In this document: positions 1 through 11,240 of the stretch, in pieces
How positions within the stretch are numbered: the first letter of the stretch is position 1
Layout of the letters: every line of letters starts with the position of its first letter
DNA from: Echria macrotheca
Lineage: Eukaryota; Ascomycota; Sordariomycetes; Sordariales; Schizotheciaceae
Direction: 5' to 3'
Assembly (NCBI GenBank): GCA_030411725.1
Contig: MU839827.1
Location: forward strand, 3,417,027 to 3,481,026
DNA: 64,000 nt
Made by a program: the position numbers and the translations under genes
The notes under the pieces: generated by a model
Seen by the model: the letters and a program-made list of their open reading frames with translations, nothing else
Databases searched by the model: none
What the model was told of the DNA's origin: nothing

Positions 1-599
1 TCGAGGTCAAGGACATCCCCGACGCCTTCATCTTCCTCCCCGAGAACCTCGGCGGTCTAGGTCTGCGCAACCCGTTCGTCAACCTTTTTCTAGTGCGCGA
101 GAACATCAAGGAGACGCCCGAGGATATTATCGATGAGATGCTGCGCAAGGAGCGCGACGAGTACACGGCCGACAAGAAGACTTTTGAGGGAGCCGGCGAG
201 GCCGACCACCGCCGCCGGCTCCGCAACATGTACCCGAACAAGGAGGACGAGGCGAAGGATTCGGCCATCCGGCCGGACGAGACCGAGACGTTCATGACGC
301 TGGACGAGTACGCGCGCTTCCGCGAGCGGACGAGCGGCGCGTACCGGACTACCTATCTCAAGCTCATCTCGACGCCCGAGATCGAGGAGATCGCGCTGAG
401 CAAGGAGGTGAAGAGCGGTCTGGGGGGGTCCGACATATCGGCTTCGCTGGACGCCGAGGGGAAGTGGTTCCTGCAGCTGTACTCGGAGGAGCTGCTGGCC
501 GACTTTGGCGGGCTGGGGCTCGTGGACAAACAGTTCCTGCCGGTGGGTGTGCTGGCCATGATGCGCGGGAAGAAGGTGACCTGGCAGATGGTTCTTTGA
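1..599 (+). CDS. C-terminal part of a reverse-transcriptase-related protein (rvt-like), 5' truncated by window
   Basis: The frame is open from base 3 to the stop and gives about 198 residues. They begin with an LPENLGGLGLRNPF motif, of the kind that follows the catalytic palm of cellular and group-II-type reverse transcriptases. A charged helical region follows (KETPEDIIDEMLRKERDEY) and then a compact C-terminus. The catalytic palm lies outside the window, so activity cannot be judged. Single-copy non-mobile rvt genes are known in filamentous fungi, and from memory this tail fits them better than a non-LTR element: it is intact, has no poly-A tail and sits among ordinary genes. A retrotransposon pol C-terminus or another RT relative is the alternative. 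The 3' end converges on the permease gene, with 278 bp between the stops. Confidence 0.55.
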   Translation, partial: EVKDIPDAFIFLPENLGGLGLRNPFVNLFLVRENIKETPEDIIDEMLRKERDEYTADKKTFEGAGEADHRRRLRNMYPNKEDEAKDSAIRPDETETFMTLDEYARFRERTSGAYRTTYLKLISTPEIEEIALSKEVKSGLGGSDISASLDAEGKWFLQLYSEELLADFGGLGLVDKQFLPVGVLAMMRGKKVTWQMVL

Positions 600-877
600 G
601 ATATGATTTGGGATGTGTGTTGCTGCAGGGTATCCTGATCTATATATTATTCTATGGGTATTGCACTATGCCATGCTCAGCTACCTGCCCACCATGTCCA
701 CCGAGATTACAGTCCTCGCCAACCATGACATACACAACAATATAACACATATTACACATGCAACATATCCATCCGACCAATATGCAAAATAGTATAATGC
801 CAAACGATGCATGCAATGAAATACAAGTCATCAACCCAGCCCCAAACAGTATTAGACTAGCCTCCCGTCGCAAGAAA

Positions 878-2671
878 TCACGCTTCCTCCCTATCGCTCT
901 CACAAGTCAACCTCCCCCTGACCAAATCAACATCCTCGGGCTTCACGAGCCCCGTCCTCCTCACGAGCTTGTGACCAGCCCACAGGATGACAAACAATAT
1001 CAGACTGATATACGCGGCAAAGAAGTCGGCCGTATTCCACGGCATGAACGACGTAAACCCCTGCGTCAGCGCAATCAGCACGTTGGCACACAGTCCGTAG
1101 ATGGCCGTATACGGCTGCCACATGGACCGGTACGGCAACACGTCCCTGTCCAGGCCCTGGACGCGCATGGCCCGGAGGAAGCCGAGATAGGCCAGACAGG
1201 TCGTCGCCCACGTGATGAGGCCGGCGACGCCGCTGATGTTGAGGAACCAGGTGAAGACCTTGCCGCCGTCGGACGAGAGGTTCAAAAACCCGAGCAGGCC
1301 AAAGGCCGAGGTGACGGCGACCGCGACGACGGGGGTCCCGTTCTTGTCCGTCTTCTTGAAGACCGACCAGGCCTGGCCCTCGTCGGCGAGGGCGACGAGA
1401 ATTCTGGATCCCGAGTAGACGTTCGAGTTCGCGGCCGAGAGCACGGCGGTGAGCAGGACGGCGTTGATGATATCCGGCAGCACGCGGACGCCGGCGCGCG
1501 TGGCGGCGATGACGAGCGGCGACGCCGACGCGTTGGAGCTCTCGGTCAACAAGCCGGGATCGTCGCTCGGGACGAGCATGCCAATCAAGAAAATGGACGC
1601 GACGAAGAGGAACATGATGCCCCAGAAGGTGGTCCGGATGGCGCGCGGCACCGTCTTGCGCGGGTCGCGCGCCTCGCCGGCGCCGACGCCGACCAGCTCG
1701 GCGCCCTGGTACGCGAACGAGGCCTGGATCAGCACGGCCCAGAAGCCGACGAACATGCCCGTGCCGCCCTCCTCGATGTACGCGGCGAACGGGCCGGGGT
1801 CGCGCCAGTACCTGAACCCGAGGGTTCCTTCGGCGCCGACGCCGGCCGCGACGCAGATGCCAAAGATGATGAACCCGACGATGGTGATGACTTTGAGGGA
1901 TGACAGCCACATCTCCAGCTCGCCGTACATGCGGACGGGGAGATAGTTGACGGCGGTAAAAACGACCCAGAAGATGGCGATGATGATGCCGATGTTAAAG
2001 TCGGCATTCCAGTACTGGATGATGAGTCCGGACGCGGTGAGGGAGAGGGCGTAGGTTATGGCCCCTATTTTTGTTCTTGTCAGTTACCTCCCTCTCGTCC
2101 CTCTCTGCTCTCTCTCTCTCCAAATTAAAGAAGATAAAAACTTACAACTAAACCAATACAACCACCCCATAGCAAACCCCAAGCTCGGATCCACAAACCG
2201 CGTAGCATACGCCGAGAACGCACCAGCAGTAGGTATGAAGGTAGCCATCTCGCCGAGCGTGACCATGACGCTCCAGAGGATCGTCCCGACGAACACGTAC
2301 GAGATGAGACACCCCGCCGGCCCGGCCTTGGACAGCGCCGTGCCGCTCCCCAAGAAGAAGCCGGTGCCGATGGTGCCGCCTATGGCGATGAAGTTGAGGT
2401 GGCGGCCCGACAGGCCGCGCTGGAGCTGCGTCGCGTCGCCTTCGACGATCACACCGCCCGCCGCTGGGTGGCCGTCTGTTGCTGTGGCTATTTGGGTCTG
2501 GCCGTTTTCTTGTGTAGCACTGCTCTTCTCGTTGTATTTCGTCGGGGCTTCGTTGTCGCTGTGCGAGGGCGTCGACGACGAGGGCGGGATGCTCGTGTTG
2601 TCTTGTGCTGGTTTTTCTTGGTGGTTTCCTCCGCCTCCTGCCCCAAAGGGACTTCTAAAGCCGATTCCCAT
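878..2671 (-). CDS. YAT-family amino-acid permease (plasma membrane)
   Basis: This is an amino acid:proton symporter of the APC superfamily, fungal YAT branch, predicted at the plasma membrane. There are two exons, 2671-2146 and 2064-878, joined by an 81-nt intron (GTAAGT...TAG), giving 570 residues. A hydrophilic, Ser/Gln-rich cytosolic N-terminus of about 90 residues precedes RHLNFIAIGGTIGTGFFLGSG, the YAT TM1 signature. The splice joins GWLYWFS to WAITYALSLT, another family signature. Further blocks are FAYQGAELVGVGAGE (TM6) and SAANSNVYSGSRIL (TM8), with about 12 membrane segments in all. I chose the ATG at 2671 because a TATA box lies at 2847-2858 and the next in-frame ATG (2878) is upstream of it. 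The general fold is certain. Substrate range cannot be told from the sequence; INDA1/general-permease-like is a guess. Confidence 0.93.
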
Positions 2672-4220
2672 GTTTCTTTGTTGTCGTTTTTTGTCTCTCG
2701 AGTGGCTTCTTGTGTGTATGTGTGTTTGCTTCGGTTCGTCGGGTGTGCGCTCCCTCCTTCCTCGCGTGTATGTTTCCTTCCTCCTTCGCTCTTCCTCCGT
2801 CCTGGCCCACCCTGCAGAGATAAACCGTGCAGATAAAAGCGCGGCCTTTATATATATGCCCCGTTTGCTCGCGTCCAAGCTTTCCTTAGTTCGAACCTAA
2901 GGCAAGGCCCGGTCCAGTCCGGCCCGAAGCTTAAATTCCGGGGAAGGTACTACCACCACCACCACCGACAGGAACGTATAAACTCCGAACGAAACTCCCA
3001 AGAAACCGGGAGAGGCGGGGAGCGGAGAGGTCGGCTTCTAGGTGGGATGTGGGAGGTGAGGGGATAAAAATAGGAGAGACCGGTGTGTGGGGAGCAGGAG
3101 TGAAAGATTGAAGGCCCAGAAAGGCTCAGACAAGACCTAGATGAAGCCTTTTTGTTTTGCTTTCGTCCCCCAATGTATAACCAATCGCCGCAACACTTCC
3201 ACCGTCCGACTGAGTGATAAAACCTTTTGACTCTGAAATTTGAGGAAGGAAAAGGGGGTTAGTTAGTTTATTGAGGACAAGTCCGCAGAAGAGAGTCGAC
3301 TTCCTCGGTTAGAAAATATACAGAGTCAAAAGATTTTTTTTCTCCTGCTCCGTACCAGGAGGAGGCAAAAAGTAAGGAGTTAAAAAAGAAGATACGGACG
3401 GGGGGGCAGGCAGGCAGGCAAGCAGAGATGGATAGGTAACCGCGGACGGAACCGGAGGAGACTCGCTCGGGAGAGAGGAGGAGTTTCTTGACTCTTTTGC
3501 TTCACGGGAGAAAATTGAGAAACCTCTTGCTTGGCCAGGACTGCCCCAGATCACCAGGGGATGAAAGAAGGGGGAAGGGGGAGCTGGGGGGGAGGAGCAA
3601 TGTAAATTAAATAAATATTGGTCAATGCGATTGACACGAGCGAGCTGCGATTACGGACGACAGATAGAACAGACAGGGACCAAAAACTCCACAGGTTCAC
3701 CCACAAAATCCCAACTCGTGTTTTTATATCTTCCCTGCTCGGCGCAAATTCGAAATAAAAAAAGGTCGGGGTCAAACTGGTGGAGAGACCAGGCACGTCA
3801 TGCTCTGCGGATCCACCTGCACAACTTCCCGTGGAAGCCGACTTTTTCTCTGCGCCAAGTTGAGAGAATCTTCAGTGGCGAAACGTCAAATTTTTATCCC
3901 TCAATCTCTTGACCGAAATGCAACTGCAAAACCACCAGATACAACCATGTCAATTAAACCCTATTCCCTATTCCAGGGGTAGAAAGCCCACCGTCCCACG
4001 GGGTTGCCGACAGAAGCTCTCTCCACCCCCTCCGGCTATAACCAAAATAAAAACGAGTAAATAATCCCCCCTGAAAGCCCGGCCCGTCGATATCCGCGGC
4101 GACCATGCATCCAACCCGGAGTCACCCCTACCAGTGCTATCCTACAGATGCCTCGCTGAACGACATGTCTCGTATCGATACAATCCCAACGCTGATAACA
4201 AAACTGCCCCCATCAGACCG
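2672..4220. other. Intergenic spacer: permease 5' region and transporter 3' region
   Basis: No coding exon is supported on either strand. The spacer holds the permease promoter and leader, purine-rich stretches, a short CAGG repeat (3407-3420) and AT-rich runs. The transporter 3' UTR is expected at the right edge. Confidence 0.6.
2818..2858 (-). promoter_or_regulatory. TATA box and paired GATA-factor sites of the permease gene
   Basis: Reading the minus strand, a TATATATAAAG element occupies 2847-2858, about 175 nt before the chosen ATG. Two AGATAA hexamers lie on the plus strand at 2818-2823 and 2831-2836, close to the expected transcription start. Paired HGATAR sites are the usual target of AreA/NIT-2 nitrogen regulators, which commonly control amino-acid permeases. 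Their position beside the TATA box rather than further upstream is unusual. Nitrogen control is inferred, not shown. Confidence 0.5.
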
Positions 4221-5929
4221 TTACGCCTCTTCGACGTTCTCGTGAGGATGCGCATCGCTGCCACTTGCGGAAGGTGACCTCACTTTCGGTTCCACCCCCT
4301 GATCCTGCCACTTGTGGCTAGTGATGGGGCTCACATGACGGAGATACATGGTATCAATCTCCTCGAGACTCCTGTCCTTGCTCTCCATGACGAAGAAGAA
4401 GACAATGAGTACCAGCGCGCCGCAGCAGCCGGCGAATACGAGGCCGTAGAGGTAGTCGATCGCATCCGTGATGAAGCGCGTGAAGAAGCTCAGCATGAAG
4501 TTCCAGAACCAGTTGCTCGCCGTCGCAACCGCCATGGCCGGCGCCCGGTACCGCGCAGGGTAAAGCTCGGCCACCACAGTCCACACCAGAGGACCCCAGG
4601 TCGATGCGAACGCACAGATGAAGAGACACGAGAAGGCCACCAGGACAGCGCCTGCCTGGGGGCTGTTGGCGGGGTTGCTGCGATCGAGTGCGAAGTGGCC
4701 GACAAACGAGTAGACCAAGAAGCATATCATCATGCAAAGAGCTCCCACCATGAGTGCGTTTCTCCTTCCGCAGCGCTTCACCACCCAGAGACCGCCGATC
4801 GTGCATGCCACGTTGACCGATCCGAGGATAATCTGCGTCACGTAGCTGTCGCTAAGGCCAGTGGCGCGGAAGATAGTGGTTCCGTAGTAGAAGAAGAAGT
4901 TCGCACCCGTCAGCTGTTGTCCGGCCTGCTGGTTGTTAGCGAGCGACCTCTCCTGACCTACACCACACTAACCTGTAGAACGACACCGAGAAGTGTACGG
5001 TAGAGCATGCGCGGGCCCGTGAAAATCTCATACCAGCGCGTCTCGGCGCCAGCCCGCTCTTCCTCCAGCTTCTCGCGGATCTCGCTGATCTGCGCCTCGA
5101 CAGATCGCGCGTTGATATCGACTCCAGCCAACCTGGCGATAGTATGACGAGCCTCCTCTTCTTTCCCCATGCGGTACGCATGACGGGGCGACTCCGGGAG
5201 AGCGAGGATTCCGGCGCCGAGGAGCAGGGCCCACAAGAATGAGATACCCGTTGGGATGCGCCAGGACGCAGAGTTGGACATGTTGTGGGTACCGTAGTTG
5301 ACCATCTCGGCTGTCCAGATACCCAGAGTGATGAAGAGCTGGTAGCAGGATATGAGAACGCCGCGGATAATCGTAGGGCTCGACTCCGACTGATACATGG
5401 GAACCACCACAGACAACGAGCCGATGCCGAGACCGGTGATCAGCCGGCCGACGGCATACTGCGCCCAGCTGTCCTCGGCCGATATTTCGATAATGGTACC
5501 GATGCAAGTGAACAGGGCCGAGACAGAGATGGCAAGACGGCGACCCATGCTGTCGGCGATGCGGCCGGCAATGAGGGACCCGAAGAGGGAGCCGGCCGGG
5601 AGGAGGCCTACAATGGCACCCTGGCGGGATGCGCTAAACGTGTACTGGCCCTCGCCATCGTATTGACCAAACCGCCGGGCATAGTCCTCCATATCAAAGT
5701 ATCCCGAGATCTGACCACTGCATGCACGTCAGCACATCCTCTCTCCCCAGGACCCAACGACGTCATACCTGACATATCCAAACATGAAGCCACCGATACT
5801 GGCCACGCCGCCTAGGACGCAAGCCAGCAGGGTGACCTTCTGTTCATCTACGAGAGTGGCAGGAGACGGGTCGTGCGTGGCATCTTGCTTGGACGAGGCG
5901 TCCGTGGCCCTTCGTTGGGGAGGCTGCAT
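4221..5929 (-). CDS. MFS sugar porter (HXT-type hexose transporter)
   Basis: This is a major-facilitator monosaccharide transporter, predicted in the plasma membrane. Three exons (5929-5769, 5717-4973, 4928-4221) keep phase across introns of 51 and 44 nt and encode 537 residues. TM1 is GFMFGYVSGQISGYF, completed by splicing. GRLITGLGIGSLSVVVPMYQ is the sugar-porter TM4 signature with the GR motif, PESPR follows TM6, and QQLTGANFFFYYGTT is the TM7 sugar-binding helix, created exactly by the second splice. VAELYPARYRAPAMA and SLEEID mark the C-terminal half. In the last block MESKDRSLEE stands where PETKG is usual, a divergence that does not remove a catalytic residue. The family assignment is firm, but the specific sugar is unknown. 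Confidence 0.93.
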
Positions 5930-8331
5930 CGCGGTCCGTCCGCACCGACGCCGGTACGTCTAGTCACTGTTCGATGGGTCGATGCGTCGACGGGACGAGA
6001 TGATAGCGGCAGCTAGACCAATCTCCAACGAGCAGTGTGGTGAAAGCGTCTGCTGATAACAACAACGTCTGGAACAAAAACTCTCGGGCGTGGGAAGGGG
6101 GCAGCAGAGATTTAACGGCTTTCTGTCAGTCGGGCCTGGACAAAGTGGGACATCTACGAGCAGGCACGACCCACGTCTCGAATCAGGTGCCAACCATGAT
6201 GGCGAGAATCACGCTGACAGGCATATACTCCTGCTGCCCAGAGAGACATCGACCGGTGGGGAGGACTAGAACCAGCTGTCTCGGCCAGTCAAGCCATCCA
6301 GATGACCGGGTCCGCATCTCTTCCTCGCCCTCGCGGGCTCCCAGGGCCGACTGTCGATGCCCCTTTCAGCCTTGCCACGCAGCCACTCAGCGGCTTGATC
6401 TCGACGGTGGCCGTCATTAATTGGCTGTCGTTAGAGTGACGTCGTGCGAAGCTCCAGGGTGGATCCAGGAGCTTGCCGCCGCTGCTTGGCAAGCTCCAGC
6501 GGAGCTGCCGGATGCGTTGCGGCGGGATGCTAGTGGTATCCTTGCAACGGCAGACACTACCGAGCCTACCGCGACTGTGTATCCGCCGCTGAATGTCGCC
6601 GCATCCTTTTCTGAACGGCATGCCTCGGCACCTGACGTCGTTGAGACCTGGAACGGAAATTCCGCGAGTCCGGAGATAACTGTGCATCTGCATCTACCCG
6701 CTGGAACTCGGCACTGCCAGAAAGCGGCACGGCGCAGATCCGACCGCCGAGCTCAGTCGCCCACATATAAGCACGTGGTAGGCACTTGCCATTTTGTGGG
6801 AAACCGTCCCTGACCTGCTTGACACTGATGAGTGAGGGATTTCAGCACTGGGCCTTTTATGGGTCTCCGATATCCGATCCCTGGGACCAGCCGCGTCCGC
6901 AAGCAGGGACGCACTCGCAGCCCCTCTTGTCATTCTGCGAACTCCTCTGGATGCTTCGAAGCTGTGGACCAAGGGCTACATGCAGGAATCAGTCCACTGA
7001 TGAAGCATCGGCTTGAGCCCCCCGTTTGGTCATGGTGTCAAGCACCATACGAAGCTTGAACGGCCATGATCGGGGTATATCCGGATGGAGAATCTCCGCC
7101 GGCACCTGCGATGAAGAGTCCTCCGAGAGGTTATCCCGTGGCCTACCGACGGAACAGCGCCGCCGGATTATGATTCAACGGGATGTAAAAACCTGCTCGG
7201 GAAACGGCCGGCATGGTGGAGCTGGCAGGAGTGCCGATCGAGCTGGGAGACTCCAACCCAGCAACGGTTCAGAATTTTACATGGAGCTTGGATGCCAGTC
7301 AGCTCCATCACAGCCTGGTCGGGCCGAACTCACCTTGTTAGCTATCACCAGCTGCTCATGAAACACTCTCGAACGTTCCACTTGCTCCAAAGGCAATCTC
7401 GCGCGAGTCATCGCATCGACGGCGAGGGTGGTGCTCTGAAGCCAAAAACACACGACGCCCGCCGGCTGCTCGTTCTTCCTCGGTGGATATGGAGGCATTT
7501 CGGTTCGTCACGCGGTAATCAGTACCGCGTGAGTCGAAGCTTGCAGCGAAGAGTATTCCTGCTCCGAGATCCAAGGCTGTCCGCAGAAACGAACGGCGGC
7601 GCGATCGAGGGAAACCGCGACTCGGACGTGGGCCGAAGGCGACAGCCCTAAAACACTCGCACGTGCCTTGTAGCGCAACACACAGCCAATGAAAATTAGG
7701 GCATCGTCCCCTGTTCCCGCCTGAGTGGGTCCCTATCAACCCCTCAACGCGTCTCTCCCGCGACTTTTCGTGTCGAAACCCAAATCACCCACGGCCATCA
7801 TCACAGCATTTAAGACACCAGGATAACCCGGTGCTCTTTCTTTCTTTCTTTCTCTTTGCTCTTGTTTTTGATTCTCTTTGCTCTTGTTTTTGATTCTCTT
7901 TGCTCTTGTTTTTGATTCTCTTTTCCCCCCTTTTCTCTTTTATTTTTATTCTCCTTTCTCTTTCTTTCTTTCTTTGTCATGCTGTTATACTGTTCGAGCA
8001 GCAACTCGCCTTGCCAAGTGGCAGGTATTTCCATTCTACGTGAAGCGATCTGCTGCTCCATGTGGCTGCTGCCTCGCATGCGTGAGCATCAAGCTTGGCT
8101 TGACGCTGCCGTCGTTGCCGATTGTTGTCGGGACTCTGATCTAGGTCATTGGTACAGGGATATCCCGATGTACTTCCAGGTTACGCTTCGTTGATCGTAC
8201 CGAGCACTGGACGACTGCATGAAGATACGTCTTCATAGTTCGCTCGAGGAGGGAGCATGCTAGCGGGGTCCTGCAATACGGGTGAATAATCCATGGAATT
8301 CTAGACTGCTAACCAATATTCCAACCGCGTT
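5930..8331. other. Gene-poor spacer upstream of the transporter
   Basis: No supported gene lies in these 2.4 kb. Open frames of up to about 134 residues exist on both strands but have no family motif, splice logic or consistent codon pattern. The right part has a pyrimidine-rich minisatellite (7851-7916) and CTTT runs. The transporter promoter should lie in the first few hundred bases. Confidence 0.55.
7851..7916 (+). repeat. 22-bp tandem repeat, three perfect copies
   Basis: The unit tctctttgctcttgtttttg plus 'at' is repeated three times without mismatch and followed by a partial copy. It is embedded in a CTTT-rich tract running from about 7836 to 7977. It is a pyrimidine-rich minisatellite with no coding capacity. 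Confidence 0.9.
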
Positions 8332-8899
8332 TTATATTTCGTGTAACGAAACAGGAGTGACACCAGCAGTCACGGACCCGGTCGAGCCCGACGTAGCAAC
8401 CGTCGTGGTGGAAGGACAGTTTGTCTCGCTCCCAACCACACCCATCCATCCCATCTCCCACTGCCCAGGACAGCTACTCCTGGTGTAGCACAGCGTCGTG
8501 GTCAACGGGCGCACCACAGGCCGTTGGCTACACCCGCAAGGCGTGGGGAATATCACTGCACCACTGGTGGTCAGCGATGGAGTTGTCACACCACATCAGG
8601 TTGGATTTCGAGGCTAGACTAACTGTCCACGGCGAGAGCGAGGCGGCTGGGGCAGTTAAACTCGCATCCGGTCGTGTGCCATCGGGTCGATGTTGGCCGG
8701 TATGTGCATTCCGCTGGGAGAGTGGCTGGGATTGTCTGCGTAGTCAACGTCGTCGCTGACGGCAGAGCTGGTGTTGTTGCTGTCTGGGGAAGAGCCAGTC
8801 CCAGAGAGCTCCTGCTGCGTTGAGCATCGTAAGTAGCAACCACTTGGAGATCACCTACCGAGCTACCAGGAGAGCCAGAGCCAAAGGTGAAGGGTGCAT
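8332..8899 (-). CDS. Putative small secreted Thr/Ser-rich cysteine protein
   Basis: I assembled three exons by hand: 8899-8859, 8814-8624 and 8555-8332. The introns are 44 nt (GTAGGT...CAG, branch-like CTTACGAT) and 68 nt (GTTAGT...CAG, branch-like GCTGAC). All phases agree and the product is 151 residues. It starts MHPSPLALALLVAR, a plausible signal peptide, followed by a Thr/Ala/Pro-rich stalk. Then come two cysteine blocks, CTYRP...TGCEFNCPS and PCGCSQ...TTTLCYT, eight cysteines in total, and a Thr/Ser/Gly-rich tail. Cys pairs with a PCGC core and Thr-rich linkers occur in secreted cell-surface proteins of Sordariomycetes. I know no biochemical function for them. The second junction is the least certain. 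There is no obvious GPI signal at the C-terminus. Confidence 0.5.
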
Positions 8900-9592
8900 A
8901 TCGGAGGAGTTTGTTCTGGTTCACAGCATCAAGTCAGACCGTCCGTCCGGGCGCCAGGTCCCTATAAACACCGGAAGCCAGCGCGGGGTTGGTAGTAGAT
9001 GTGCGGATGCGCAGGTTCCGGTGCGATTGAGGCCGGTTTACATGTGGCTCGCTACATTTGCATCGCTTCATGTGGCGGGCACTACCGTCGCGGTTGCAGC
9101 CGGGTAAACTTTGTTGTCTCTTCTAGATATGCCAAGACATATCGTGTACCTAGAATGGTGCGGGTTTATCCCGCGACTTGCCCGCCGCTCGGTACGAAAA
9201 CCATCTTCATAACTTCCATTGCCGTGTTTTTGTCTTTGAAGGTGCGAGGGGGTTCTTGAGCAGTAACCACACCCAATCACCACCCAGAGACGATGTGTTC
9301 TGTGGGGCCACATCACCAGTTTGTTCCTCCTCTGCAACCTCCAGTGTCAGTTATTTTGCGACCCAAAAAAACCACTTTTATTGTATCCAGCCGTTGCTTC
9401 CCGTTCCGAATCCTCGTCGGTCAAGTCGGCGCCCTTCACCAAAATGCAGATGGGTATCTAACTAGCACCATTGATCCAATCTATGCCGTGGATGCTCGCC
9501 CATTTCCCGAAGAGCAGAGTGGGAGTACAAAACACCATCAGCCCTGATGCTTACCAACACCAGGGCCCGCCAAGTCAACTCCAAAAGCCAGC
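8900..9592. other. Spacer between DUF6594 gene and secreted-protein gene
   Basis: This should contain the secreted-protein promoter; a TATAAA/TTTATA element sits at 8963-8968. The DUF6594 3' UTR is expected at the right edge. No further coding exon is supported. Confidence 0.5.
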
Positions 9593-10723
9593 CTAGGTGT
9601 TCGTTGGTTGGCGTCCCAGGTCTGCGGTCCCGACAAAGACGACGAGAACCGCCGCGAAGCTGTTCCAGTGATTAGCAAGTGTTAAATACCAGAAATACGA
9701 GGCAGCACATACGCTGAGGTAGCGGCAAACACGTTGTGGATGGGTGCCGAAGTGAGGAGAGATAGTGTGATTGAGAACAGAGCAGTGAAGCCGGCAACGG
9801 CTCCTATGCGAGCCGGCATGTTGTCTATCACGTAAAGGACGGCAATTCCACCGACTGGAAGGAGACAGGCTATGATGGTGCAGAGCGTCTTGAGAACCCG
9901 AAATATTCCCTTGTCCGAGTATCGGCTAGTGATTTTAGTTACCGGGTTGCTGGACTGCTCCTGGGGCAAGATACTTACATTGTCTTGCGCAGGTGGTCTT
10001 TGGCCCCCGGTTTCTACACACGGTTAGTCTGGTACGTATCATGCGGGAGGAGATGTGAAGGACACCTACGTGAATGTGTCTCCCCAGGACCTTGTTGTAG
10101 GCCTGGACGAGCCCTATTGTCAAGTCCGTGGTAAACTTGCTTTCTGGTGATGGTGGTTCCAATGTGACCATGTCGTCTATGTCGGGTTCATCCCAAATAT
10201 GACGGTCTAGGCCGGCCAGAAAGACATTCCCCCGTGATGGGTCCGTCATCCATTCTTTCAGTTGGGTCAGCTGACTTGGCAATGGCTTACCGAGCTCAAC
10301 GACCTTGCGATGGCGGAGAAGCGCTTCATCTTCATCCCAGTTAGCTGGACCCACAAGGTCCTTCGGGAACGACATACGATAGTCTTTGAGTTTCCCTCTG
10401 ATTTCGAGTATCGTCTCTAGTTGCGAACCGTCATTTCCCTCTGGCGCATCCTCGTCTCCTGAGCACTGGAGCGTGAACCAGTCCCGTGCATATCGCTCCC
10501 GGTCTGGGTGCTGGGACTCCTTGTCGTTCCTCTGCTGTTTCCGTAGCGTTTCCTCGAGCAACACCAACTCGGCCTGCCTGTAAAGTATATCTTCAGCAGA
10601 CAAGGCTCCGAACCGACGAAATATGGCCATCTCGGGGAGCTCCCCCATCAACCGGCCTAGCCTGTCATATCCCTGGATCCGTTCTGTAAGGGCCGCTTCA
10701 AGATTCTTCTCGTAGTCGCTCAT
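9593..10723 (-). CDS. DUF6594 domain membrane protein
   Basis: Four exons (10723-10070, 10013-9979, 9925-9713, 9659-9593) with introns of 56, 53 and 53 nt encode 322 residues. Exon 2 is only 35 nt. The N-terminal part has the family's GYDRLGRLMGELPEMAIFRRF block followed by ILYRQAELVLLE. Splicing creates KPGAKDHLRKTIRYSDKGIF just before three C-terminal hydrophobic segments: TIIACLLPVGGIAVLYVI, GAVAGFTALFSITLSLL and the spliced AFAAVLVVFVG. DUF6594 proteins are common, often multicopy, in filamentous ascomycetes. Their function is not established, though the architecture suggests a soluble helical domain anchored by a C-terminal hairpin. The ATG at 10723 was chosen because it directly precedes the conserved block. 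The gene is divergent from the next one. Confidence 0.88.
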
Positions 10724-11240
10724 GGTCGATTGACGCCGGTAACATATCTGACCCAAGGCAAGTCAGGCGAGGATGGTAAGAGCACCCGCGCAGTGTCGGT
10801 TTATGATTCTTTTGCAGAGTGGGACATGGCATCGAATGCAATCTGGCAGTCGGAATGGTTGGGGTGGACAACCGGAGTTTGACCCGGGTGGGGGTTGCTC
10901 ATTTGGTCACCGCATTTCCAAAACGAGGCGCTGGCGGATATTTCCGACCACAACAATCGCAGCCTTGCTCCCACACAAACTGTCACGCATCGGCCGCAGT
11001 GGGCGTCGGTATGCCACGTCGGGATGCCGCTGCGTGGGATAGGGCCGCGTCCTGCTTCGGTCGGATTAGGCGCCATTCACCAGAGCCTCGTCGGGCGAGA
11101 CCCGATAAAATGCCTGGTCGTGGTCATGTCTTGTGTCGTGGCACATTTTCGGGTCGTCACCACCTGATCGATCTTGTTGATCTCCGCCCCGCCTGTTGCT
11201 TCTACGTTTCGGCCTTACAACAACTCCTGACGTGGTAGAG
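10724..11240. promoter_or_regulatory. Shared divergent promoter region
   Basis: 517 bp separate the start codons of the DUF6594 gene (minus) and the disordered protein gene (plus). No reading frame here looks genuine, so both promoters must lie within it. I recognise no specific operator. Confidence 0.5.

Noticed and set aside
758..1946. Long plus-strand ORFs opposite the permease
   Set aside because: They mirror the permease coding frame on the other strand and lack any domain.
2672..2878. N-terminal extension of the permease to an upstream ATG
   Set aside because: That ATG lies upstream of a clear TATA box, and the extension is low-complexity basic sequence not expected in the family.
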